In this document: positions 10,801-22,800 of the stretch, piece after piece
Layout of the letters: every line of letters begins with the position of its first letter
How positions within the stretch are numbered: position 1 is the stretch's first letter
From: Cheilinus undulatus
Taxonomy: Eukaryota; Chordata; Actinopteri; Labriformes; Labridae
DNA: 64,000 nucleotides
Assembly: GCF_018320785.1 (NCBI RefSeq)
Contig: NC_054877.1
Coordinates: 32,696,151-32,760,150, forward strand
Direction: 5' to 3'
Translations under genes and position numbers: made by a program
Notes under the pieces: model-generated
Told to the model about the DNA's origin: nothing
Seen by the model: only the letters and a program-made list of their open reading frames with translations
Database searches by the model: none

Positions 10801-13800
10801 CAAGCAAATGATGCGAATGACTTGGCCGACTTTGCAACACGACTCTTTCGACAAGCCCAACCAGAAAGGCTGGGTCATTTAAGAAAACACTGCAAAGTTT
10901 TTGTTCTTTCTACCATGAACTATCTCCATTCTTTGTTCTATTTATTAGAAACTAGTATGTGTTGTGAAGCTGGAGTTGAAATCAACATGCAGAGCTTTAC
11001 ACTTTAAGCCGTGAAGCGAAAGATGTGATCAAGAGTCAAATCGTCTTTCCAGACTTTTCTGGTATTCCAGTCACTTATTAGACATTCCCATCATCCTTTA
11101 ATCCCTCCTTTCAGGATCTTGAGCACCCTACCAGGATAAGAAACCCCATCTTCTTCCAAATTCCCATATCTCCTCCCTCCTCTCTTTCCTCTCAGTAGCT
11201 GATTTGCTGTCTTTCTGTTCACCCTTGTGCAGAGGGTGGAGGTGCATAATGGGTTACCCTAAAAGTTGCAGTTTGGTTTCCATCATAATAATAGAAACCA
11301 GATATCTGACAGAGCCTGGGGACAAAAACAAAGACTGCATTAGTAAGCTTGTTTGTGTTTGAAGGTTAGATGAAGGCTGTCTGTGTAGGTGTTTAAAAGT
11401 GCATTTCCATTAATGAAGGTTCACCATCATTATGCCTTGAGAAATTCATATCGATACCTCACTAGTTGTCTATTCCCATAATGTTTTAGCATTGCAGGAG
11501 CGTGAAAGAGCGTGACACAAACCATCAGAAATGCAATCTCACACTGGCTCAGTGATGCCTTCGTTGACAACATGAAGCTCTGCCATCATAATGTTTTTGT
11601 ATATTCATATTGATTCAGCAATAGTGTGATACTGGTGTCCCAGTCTGTTACATTGTTTGACCAGTGATACTCAGTGAGGCAGGGCTGGTTTTAGCCATTT
11701 GGAGGCCCAGGGCAAAGACCAATATGGGGACCTTCCCCCTTTAGCTAAAAGTGATACTAATGAGAGGAAAAAGAGAGAGAGAGCATTATTAGATTATTTG
11801 AACTGTAATACATTAAACAGGTTATACCTGTGTTTTTTCCTCTCTTAGTTTAGTGTCTGTAATAATAAGGACCAATGTTCACTTTGCAGAGCCTATCTGT
11901 TGGGTCTGTCTGGGGCTTTTACACAAGTTGGGTAACCTCGGTTTGTTTTTAGCTCAGTGCTGCAGTGATTGCGCTGAAACAACAGTTTGAAATGTGTTAA
12001 AACCTCTGACTCGCTTACTAAGTCCATGTTCAGTCCTAGAAGCAAGCTGTGGCATTAAACAAGACATAGATGTATGGAGCGATGCAGCTGTAAACACTGC
12101 ACTTTGCAGAAAGTTGCCGGTACCACTGCAGAAACTTGAACAATGATAAAAATGCTATTTCCGACAATTCCTCAACAATAAAAGTCTGTAGCTGTTGATA
12201 TTTACCTCCGCCAAGGAGGTTATGTGATCAGGTGGGTTTTTTTGTTTGTTTGTTAGCAACATAACTCCTAAAGTCATGGACAGATTTTGATGAAATTTTC
12301 AGAAAATGTCAGAAATGGCATAAGGAAGAACTGATTAGATTTCAGGACTGATCCGGATCACCATCTGGATCCAGGAATTTTTTAAAGGATTCTGTACTAT
12401 TGGGAGATAAGGCTAATGGTGGTGGTCTGCGCTGTTACCACTTTACACCAGGAGATGGCGGACATGAGTAAGTTATTCAACGTTTTGGAGTTTATAGAGT
12501 TTGAAGGAGGCACGCCCGGTCGAGGAGACGAGTCGGAGCGTAACAGAGAGAAAGACAGCGAATTGTAGCGAGAATACTCACAATGCTGGGAGGAATAGAG
12601 GAATATTCAACCTCTGCCATGACTTCCATACGTGGCAAAGCCAATGCTTTGCCTCACTGTGTCTCCACCCCACCAGGGAGGGAGTACTTTGGGAATTAGA
12701 ATGTTTTTAAAGGATTCTTCACTATTGGGAGAAAGGGCTAATGGCGGAGGTCTGCACTCTCTGAGTGCTTTTCTAGTTGTTAAGGGCTTTTATTGTGAAC
12801 GCCCCCATGGGAAATAAGGTGTAGTCAATAGTAGGGCTGCAGTAAACGAGTCTTCTTGTAGTTGAGCACTCTTTCAATTCTTCTGCCGATTAATTGAGTA
12901 CTCTAATAAGAAATACTGCATTTTTTAATCACTCGCTTTTTCTTTTTCAGGAGAAGTAGTACTAGATAAATGAGAAAAGAAGCTGGGCCCCTCAAATAAA
13001 CTACTTCTACATTAAAAAAATGGTATTTACAAGTTCTCTAAAGAAAATATATTTTTCAAAGTACAATGAAGTTCTGATGGCAATTTACATTTCTTAAAGT
13101 TACAGGGACAGGAAGTTAAATAATTACATTAGATTATGCCATATTTGGGGTTTTAGGGATCCTCTCCTAGGAAATGTTTGGTGCTTAAACTTTATTTCTT
13201 CTACTGTAGTTTATTCCTTTTTTCCAATTTGTCATTAAAGTAAAGGGACACTTAATCATTTTAAAATCCTTTATTTTAAGTATAAATCTAGTATTTCACA
13301 TTATAGCAAGAATAAAGTTCCATCATTCACACAGTGGTCGGATGATGTCTGAGAGGTGAACCTTTACATTACAGAAATATGTTCTATTTTTTTCAAAGGG
13401 TGTTCACCTTTCAGTTGGTATTTGTTACATTTAATTGATAAAATAAAATAAAAACATGCTTTTACTTTTTTGGTCATTTGTGTGTGTTTTTTAAACAAGG
13501 CTAAGAAAAAATTGTGAATCAATTTTTTTTTAAAAGAAAATCGGGAATTTGATTTTTAGGCCATATCGCCGAGGCATAAATTTTTTGGCTCCAGTTGCTT
13601 TATCTGACATAGTGACCAGCATAGCAAAAGAAATCCTTTAGTATGACCTCAGCTTTACATGCAGACAAACAGCACTTTTCTCTCCAACTGGCTCTGCCGT
13701 CTTGCAGTGATCCTGCCCCCCCCACACCTCTGTGTTATTTATATCAAAAGCAAGCTTTAACAATGGTGTAATTATCGTGCACTGAACTGTCAGTCTGAAT

Positions 13801-16800
13801 AAGGCCAGTAGCCCATGGTGCCTGGCGTTCCTGGGCATGTGTTGTGCATCGGTTTGAGGAGCAGCAGAAACACAACTATTACGCCAAAGAGTGTTAAATA
13901 TCAGACATCTTTTTTTTTTTTTATAAAATGACTGCTTTGGTACAGTTACCTGCCAAGACAGCCCTCTGAGAGTTACTTCCAAATCTTAAAAACTGCTCAC
14001 ATTTAGGACTTAGTGGGTGTTAATTTTGGACCCTGGTTCACCCTTGACAGGTTGCCAGTGAATTGAAAGGCTAACAATTAGAGACAAATAATATATTCAT
14101 GCATACACTCACATCCATGGGCAATTTAGAATAACCAATCAACCAAACAAGCATGTCTTTTGTCTGTGAGGAAGCTAAGGGTCTCCTCTTTTTTGAAAGA
14201 AGAGCAAAGAACTTCACAAAAAGGTTTTCTTGGCAGAGAATATGTTTTTGTTCTTCTCCCTACCGGCCCAAGCATGAGTTTTATCTTCCAACAAGCTCCA
14301 CCATTCATGCAGACTGCCTGCCAAGCTCACCTTACTTATCGGAGCTGTGCATGCCTACCACCACATTTAGTCTTGTTGCTCTGATTGGCCCATAATGTAT
14401 CTGAGAGACAGAATGTTCGGCCATCCACCTTCCAAGAATTGATTGAAAAGTCCGGCCCCTCCTAATAGTGTGTATGGGAGTTTTTTTTTTTTTTTTTACT
14501 AGATTAATGTGAAATAAATCCCATGCACTGGATATTTGAAATAGTCAGGTTATGAGGAAGCTAGGGTACCTGGAGAGAGTAATGGAGAGAGTAGATGCAT
14601 GCATAGAAAGGCCCTGTCCAAAACAGGATCAGTCTTGAGCTGTTTTATAGCATTGTTTTTGAAATATTATAATGTAGGCTAGAATGTAAATACTAAAATT
14701 GAAAATGCATTATATAAGATATCCATCCTATACATTCAAAGTGACAAAACATGTTAAAAATGTCCATTGTTCAACACTGAAAGAGGTTGGTATTCATTAA
14801 ATGGAGGTGACCTCACATCCAAAGTATGTAAATCATCTGGTTCCATTTCATTGCTCAAAGGCATCAACAAAGAATGAATCTGAATTACCTCTCACCTCTG
14901 TTTAAACCTGCCTTAAGGGTGTCTGACAAACCCATCTACACAAGCCCTCCAGGGTCTAAGCCTCTTTATAGTGCAAACAGCAGGACATCCATCATTGTTT
15001 GCTGCCTTTCATTGTAACAGAAATCCAATCTACTGAAAAAGACACATCTCGGGGTTTCACAAGTGTTCTCTCTGATAGACTGACATAACATTGCAAAACA
15101 ACACCACTCCATGACTTTTGCAATAAAAGTGTATGTAAGAAAATGTAAAAAAACAATAGATTAGGCATTTCCCTAGACTTGAATTTATGTTGAATGCGAT
15201 AAGAAGTTACAATGGATGTGAATATTTCAGTGGCTATCTTGGTTACAGTGACCCTCTGCAAATATTTTTCTTCAGATTGTGAAGAAAAAAACAAAAGTGA
15301 CAAATTATAGAAAGAGCTGGAAAAATAAAACCACAAGCTCTACAAAAATGAAGCACTTCCAAATCCGATGAAAAGCAGCCTCTTATAAGGATGTCAACAA
15401 GGTTAGGCTGCCTTTCTTTTCCCACACCATAAAATTATGTCCTGAAGGAGAAACACAAGCCATTTTGTCCTCACTCTTATGTAAATCCAAGAAAGAAGTT
15501 TCAGTTCTCACCTATCTGGTTGTACAGCTTAAATGCGATGTCAAACTGCATAATGACCAGCATGAACTGGAACCAGGGACTCATCTCTTTGGTATTCATA
15601 GGAATGTGGACCGCAAACACAATGTTGTTCGCCTCGATTTTCTTGGCCATTGCCTCATCAAAAGTCCGGATCTTGTCACATTGGTTTGGACCCCAGGGCA
15701 TAAACCATTTTGATTCCTGTCGCTGCTTAACCGTGTCGACACACTTTGTGGCCATGTAATGGATCGCTGTAGTGGGGCTGGGAGCTGTTGAGAGAAATAA
15801 AAAGAGGGAGACATGTTAGACTAGGTGTCAAGTTGAAATACAGAAACAAGTGTCCATATAATTCATACTTAACTTTGTTTTCTCTTAAGTTCATAAACTG
15901 TAAGATTAAACTAAAATTTAATTAATAAAAGCCTAGCTGCTTCGATTAAACAGTGAAGGAAAATGCTGGATTTAGATCCAAATCCAGTCAAAACACTTTG
16001 ACAATCATTTTGGCCATTGTTTAGGAATGTCTGGTGGCAGTGCTCTCTTTTTGATGTGCTGATGAGGGAAATTTCCCAAAAGCTCTCAGGCACCAATTAC
16101 ACTGTTTACACTTTGACATTCATGAGCCTGACAAGGCTGGTGTTACTCATACGACTTCAGTGGTGCTTGGGAAAGGATTCATCATTATCACGCAGATATA
16201 AAAACCTTTGGTCTCTAGCTGTAATAGCTGGTGGATTGATGTCACAACACCAGAGCAGGCCTTGGAGTCAAGGTGTACCTCAAGGCATATAGCTAAACCC
16301 CCAGGTATTTCAAATATCCTATGGTGAAGATCATACCGGACATTTAGCTCAGAGTGTGTTTGAATGTGAGCTGGGATTTCCCCAAATTCTTATTACCAGG
16401 TTCAACAAAAACAAGTCATTTTACAAGAAAGGTCTCCCAAAGACCAAACAAAACCTGTGCTGCCTTCAAAGAGAATTCAAACCGCTTTACTTTCTTTGAA
16501 GTTTCCAACAAGAGATCACAGATGAATCACTCAGATTTGAGACAGACAAATACAATAACCCCTTTAAGACACAGCTGATTTTCTAGATCAAACTTGGACA
16601 AAAAAATGATGTAGTGTTGGCAACCAGCTCTGCAGATATTGAGTGTCATCCTGATAAATTATCCAACCTGTTGTGGAATGAAATTACATTTTAAAAGTGC
16701 AACTTTATCACAGTTTACCTCAACTTAGTTTCAATTTCACAGATTATGTTTTAGATAGTTGAAAGATAGCTGTTTTTGATAGGAGAGTAAACACTGCTTC

Positions 16801-19800
16801 TTTGGGTGCTGGCCTGCTGGTTGGACTAAAAGGCAATTCCAAGAGATGATATTTGACTTAGTAACTATGCAAATAAAATACAACCCATTATTACATTATA
16901 ATAACATAATCCTAGGTTACAACCTTATAGCAGAAGTATTGATTATTTGAAAAAATAATGCTAAGTTTATAGGAGCAGACTAGGCTTAATGCATGACATA
17001 AAAAGAATCAAACCACCCAGATGCTTCCCAGGAATGTCACCTTATATTACAACTAGAGATGCAAACAAACTTCCCAATCTATTTCAGACTCAGGACAAGA
17101 AATGCCACTTAGGTAACAGCAGATTTTAATAAATTTTCACAAAATAAATAAATAAGACCTGACCAACCCTGCACCTTTTTTTCCAACATTACATCACGAA
17201 AAGCATTTAAATGGAACAACATCTTATGATCTCAATGGTTATGTTTGTGTAAACAGAACAATGGTTTCATTTATGTACAAATGTCAAATCCAAAAAACCT
17301 TCACAAAGACTGACTAGCAAACAAATATGCAGGTGTTAAACATTAGCAAAGACCAATTATCAGGAAAGAACAGAGACATCCTTGAGTCCTAAATGTGCCA
17401 TGCTGTTTGTTACCTGCCTACAAAGACTGTTTAAGCTGTAATTACTGTTGAACGTTCCTGTGGGGAGGAACTGACTCATAGGGGTGAAGATGAAAGCCCT
17501 GCTTAGATTCAGCACTTGAAAAAAATTGGGACACTGAAACTGTATCCACTGTTTAAAGTGCCTCCTGCAAACATAAACTTGTGAGGAGGACACTTTTATA
17601 CCCAATATCTAACCATGACTTTAAGAAATCTTCACAGATTAAATCAGTTTGTCCTTCTTACCATCGGTGCATCTAATCCTATCTCTTCATTTAGAACAAA
17701 GTAATGAAGGTGGACTCTATGTAACCTTACCATTTCATCAAGGAACCCTCAACAGTGTCTCTACGTTTCATAAACTGTGTAAATAAGAATAAGGAAACAG
17801 ATAATTTGGACAACACAACTCTGATGAACAAAGGATGAGGAGTTATAGAGGTTAAACTGTAGGGTTTATAATTTCATTTTAATCCCAAAGCTCAGCCAAC
17901 ACTACAGTGAACGAATATGGGTTCATGAGATCTGCGATCATTGCATTTTGTTTTTAATTACACTTTACACAGGAACAAAACTTTTTTGAATTGGGGTTGT
18001 AAGAACAGATGATACTGGTAGGAAAATAGTGATTGGCTGACATTACTCTCTTTGACAGCACTACACCATGCTTTTTGCCATTGTCACAAGACAGTCAACT
18101 TGGCTAAGAAAAACCTCTGCATAGATTACAGAATTGCACTGGTTCACTGCTTGTCATACTCGTGGATAACTGTTACCACATTTTAAGCTGCATTGGAGGT
18201 CAATAGCAAAGCTGACAAACCTGGGAGATCACAGATATATGGACAGCTTCAACAGACTTAACATATTCTCAGAATACACCCACTAGACAGTTTTGCCTCA
18301 AGGACTCAAGGACCACAAACCAGAAATTTGTAGTAACAACTTGGTTGATTCCACAGACACAAGTGTGATCAATTGTAATTTCAGAGGAAAAGCAAATATG
18401 GAGGATTATCAACATCCTCAGCTGGCTTTCCTGGCATGGGTTCTGTTTCGCAGCAAGAAAACAATCAAGGAGAGAGTGAGTGAAATCCTGACTGTATAGT
18501 TGTGTTTATGTTTGTGAGCAGTAAAAGTCAGGTTAGTGACAACTCACTCTCATTAGCTATTGCAGTTGTTGGTGGCCTGACCTGAAATCAAAAATATAAA
18601 TGTTTAGGCTAATACTTAAGATTCTGAATCTGGGAGGTTTTGACTGAGGAGCTATCTGATTGGCTCCACAAACTAGAGGATTATTGAGACAAATGATCTG
18701 TTACATGAAGTCTCAAATCAGGTCACCTCCATAATTGTTGGGTGACAAAACAGGCCTACAATCATGCTAAATAAAACTTGTCTAGTGTGTAGCCATCATA
18801 CAGTTTTTTAAAATGTTGTTTAAGCAACAGCCACATGATTTTACAACCACATGCGAGCAGTTGACCAATCAAATTGAGCTCTGCATTCAAGTACAATGCA
18901 GTTACTTCATATAGCACTAGCCAGCAGTCAGCTACCTGAAGTATAATCTGTGACAATGTGGTGGTCATCATGAAATTATACATCAATATTTCCCCACACT
19001 ACATATTTTTCTCATTTCATGCAGAAAATCAGATGCACATCATATCTGGCCAAACACTTTTCACTGATCTGCCATGAAATCCATGAGGGATCAACTTTCA
19101 TGAAATCTCTAAAAGTTTAATTTCATGAATTTAAAATTGTTTTTAGGAAGAAACACTTGCTTAAAACATCGTTTGAATACTACATTTGGACTTGGTTAGA
19201 ACAAAACCAGTACTTTAAAAAAGTTTTAATGTGGTCGTAATGTCACATACTAAGACCGTAAGTGGTAGGAGACACTGAGCATGTCTAGTAACTTTAATTA
19301 GACATGCTCAGTGTGAGACTCAGGGGTGCCCATTTAGAGTCTTAATAGTGATAAGACTCTAAATGAGATTTGAGAGTTTATTTATTTATTTATATTAACT
19401 TTTATTAATATATTTAAAAAATTGAAGACCAAGAATTTATATAGTAATTAGAAGCAAATTTTTAAATTTACACAACCCTACAAGCTTATAGGAAGTAACA
19501 CTATTATTGAGGATATTAAACCATAAGAAAAATGTAAAAGTAAGCCAAACCTGTAATGGTTTGTCCCTGTTACTTATCAGAACATCTAATCATATCTGTT
19601 CACTTGAAACAGAGCGCTGTAGGACACTTTACACAACCTTTAGCTAACAGACACTCCACACAGTCATAAAACTCATCCTTGGTTATCTTCAAGAAACCTT
19701 CAACCACTAAAGTATGTTCATAGCTGTGAAAAATAAAAAGCACACATACATATTGCTGTTAACAAGTATTTGCTCCACCCTAATTTCTTATTTTTTGCAT

Positions 19801-22800
19801 AATTGTTATACTTAAATGTTTCAGATCAGCAAAAAATGTAATACTATACAAAGATAACCTGAGTAGATACAAAAGGCTTTTTTTAGATATGAATTTTCTT
19901 TTATTAAGTGAAAAAAGCCACCCAAACCTACCTGGCCTTATCTAAAAAAAAGTAATCACCTGTCTGACAAAGCGAATAGACTAAAAGATCTCAAAAAGCA
20001 ACAGGTCACGCCGTCAGCTAAAGAAATTCAAGAACAGATGAGGAAAAACAAAGTCTAAGACATCTATCAGTCTGGAAAGGGTCTCAAAGCCATTTCTAAG
20101 ACTTTGGGACTTCAGGAAACCACGTTTAGCCATTACCCACGAATGGAGAAAATTTGAAACAGTGGTGAACCTTCCCAGAAGTTTCGGGCCATCCAAAATT
20201 ACTCCAAGAAAACTTTAACAAGTCATCGAGGAAGTCATCAAAGAACCCAGAGCATCTAAAGACCTTCAGGCTTCACATGACTCAGTTAACATCAGTGTTC
20301 ACTAGGGCTGTAACGGTACGGAAAAATTTCAGTTCGGCACGTACATTGGTTTTCGGTACAGTTCGATACGGTAATTAAAGCGGATAAATACCTTTTTTTG
20401 TAATTAAACTATATTAAAATAAATAGGCTGAATAAATTAGACATCATCTTACAAACGTAAGTCAGCTTGTTAAGTATGCTAATTAGCATCTATCCTGCTG
20501 ATTTCAACACAGACCTCAGCACTAGATTACTTTATCAACCAGTGGGACCTACTACAAAGTTTGGGAGAACTTTTTACAGCCCATCTTGGTGGATAAAGAG
20601 GTTAGAGCCGTGTGAAATCTGAGGATAACTTTACCTATGACGCAGCTGCAGACATGAAGGAGTCCCCTCTTTGTCCACTGTTGTATTTTACTGGGAAACA
20701 AAGTGTTCCTAAACAGGACACTGTTATCTGGGAATATTTAGACTGTTGCTGTCGTTTGCTGTGGTTGTGTGGTTGCCAGGACAGTGCGACAGTGTGTTGT
20801 CTCTGTTTTTCTGTCTGTTTATGAGCTTTGTTCAACATGTATCCATTCGGTACACTTCTGTACCGAACCGAGCAGCCCATACCGAATAAGTACAGTACGA
20901 ATACATGTAGCTTTACACCCTGTGTTCACGATTCGACAACAAAAATGATAGGGAAAATTTGCGTCATTTATATTATGTATTCTGCTCTCTACAAGAAAAT
21001 CCTGAAGGAGAATGTCCGGTCATCAGTTTGTGACCTCAACCTCAAGCACACTTGTTCGATGCAGAAGGATGATGATTTGAAACACATCAGCAAGTCTAAG
21101 GGGTGTCCAAATGATGGCCCGGGGGCCAAATGCAGCCCGAGGTCCATATTTGATTGGCCCAAAGCAAGTTCTAAAAATTAAATGTAATATGACCCACATG
21201 AAGCATGTGCTTGACTGTATTGTACGTCTTATTTTCAGCAAAAGGCGGTGCCGCCATGTTACTTCTGTAAACAAACATTTTGACAAGAAGAATTAGGCTA
21301 GTTGATGTGTTTTTTTCCAAGACTAAATTTAAACAACACTGTAAAATGTAAACATATTGGCGACGATACTTACAACCATATCCTAATTTATAATGCCCTG
21401 AAGGAGTATGGCAGCAAACAGCAGTACCAATGATGGACCAGGGCCCCCTGAAATCTGATTAGGCACACCAAAATCCTTAAAATGATTGGTTCTTTGCCTA
21501 GTCGGCTATTAACTACACATTTAAACCTACCTAATAACAATCTTAACCAACATTAGATTAATTTTACTAACTTGAATATCCTCAAGGTAAGGTACATAAA
21601 AGTGGCCCAACCGTCCTTATATTTCTGTATTTGGCACTCACTGGGAAAAGTTTGGAAACCCCTGGTTTAAGAAAAAACAAATTAGGTTTTGGGAGTGGCA
21701 AAGTCTAAGTCCAAACTTGGATCTGATTCAGTGTAAATTCTGACCGCTATTTGTAATTTTAGTCTCAGTCTTTGTCTTAAGATTAAATGCCTTTTAGTTT
21801 TAGTCATACTTAAGTCATTTCTATCCTTTATAGTTTTAGTTAACAAAAACTCAATCATTTTAGTGTAGCTTTAGCCCATAAAAAGTCCTCACATTTAAGT
21901 CTTTACATTTAGTTCAAGCATTTATTCTCTTGCCTGAAGTTGTCTGAATCTGGTACCAAATCATGGTAGTATGTTCTATGCACTCTGCCAAACCTGGGGT
22001 CCCTTCTTTCTACAGCTTAGAGGCAGAATAGCTACAGATGCATTGAATTTTGACAATTTACCCACAGTGGAGGATTTTGAATGTCCAACAAAAAAACTCC
22101 ATTACATTTTAGTCTAGTTTTAGACATCTTGAGGAAAACTAAACTTGCTTTTGGTCAGCATTAGTCATTAAAGATCTATTTTTGGCTAGTCTTAGTCTAG
22201 TCTTTCTCATGGAAAAAGGCTGTTGACAAACATTTTTATTCGACAAAATTAACACCAATCCGGTTGAGATGCTGTGGTATGACCTCAAACTGGCTGTTCA
22301 TGCTCAAAAATCCTCCAGTGTTGCTGAACTAAAACAATCCTGCAAGGAAGAATGGAACAAATTCCCTCCACGGCACTGTGAAAGACTCATTGCGAGTAAC
22401 TGCAAACACCTGCTTAGGATGTTGCTGTTGAGGGTGGCACAACCCCTTATTTTCCCATAACAAATGAAATCATCATTTAAAAACTACATTTACTCTGGTT
22501 ATCCTTGACTGATACTAAACTTTTTGGATGATCTGAAACATTTAAGATGTAACATATTTAGGGTCAACAAATATGCTAAATAAAACAATATATCAGAAAG
22601 GGACAAATACTTTTTCACAGCACTTGAAACACCAGAACTAAATTAAACCTGGTTGTCTGCAACTACTGGCCGTTCAATTACATAGTGACCATGCGAGTCC
22701 ATCGGCACACTGCTCCTCCGGTCTCCATCAGTGTGTCCAGAATAATGGCTGTCCCCCTCTGCTTGATGACCTCATGCCGAGTCCCCGGGTTTGTTGGGAA

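Larger units (their letters stand above)
6197..15511. other. wls intron 2 (9.3 kb)
   Basis: This is intronic DNA between wls exons 2 and 3. Repeats listed separately lie at 7753, 9062, 9493, 12202 and 12832. The stretch 6840-7430 is relatively GC-rich and open in frames on both strands, but shows no splice-bounded exon or domain. Around 11680-11760 there is a transposon-like phrase (GCAGGGCTGG...GGCCCAGGGCAA). Nothing else was recognised. Confidence 0.5.
19765..22630 (+). mobile_element. Tc1-like relic, interrupted by nested hAT insertions
   Basis: The left end (AAGTATTTGCTCCACCCTAAT, then AAACCTACCTGGCC) and the right end (GGACAAATACTTTTTCACAGC) match a common fish Tc1-like family. The transposase parts are in order: the N-terminal region at 19970-20300, a C-terminal region near 21005-21097, and the end at 22266-22460. 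The central catalytic region is missing and frames are broken. Interruptions lie at 20303-20921, about 21098-21664 and 21729-22257. Confidence 0.8.

Noticed and set aside
19272..19365. microRNA precursor
   Set aside because: The stems are 14 and 16 bp and do not extend, shorter than a normal precursor, and no known mature microRNA was recognised. Kept as a structural finding only.
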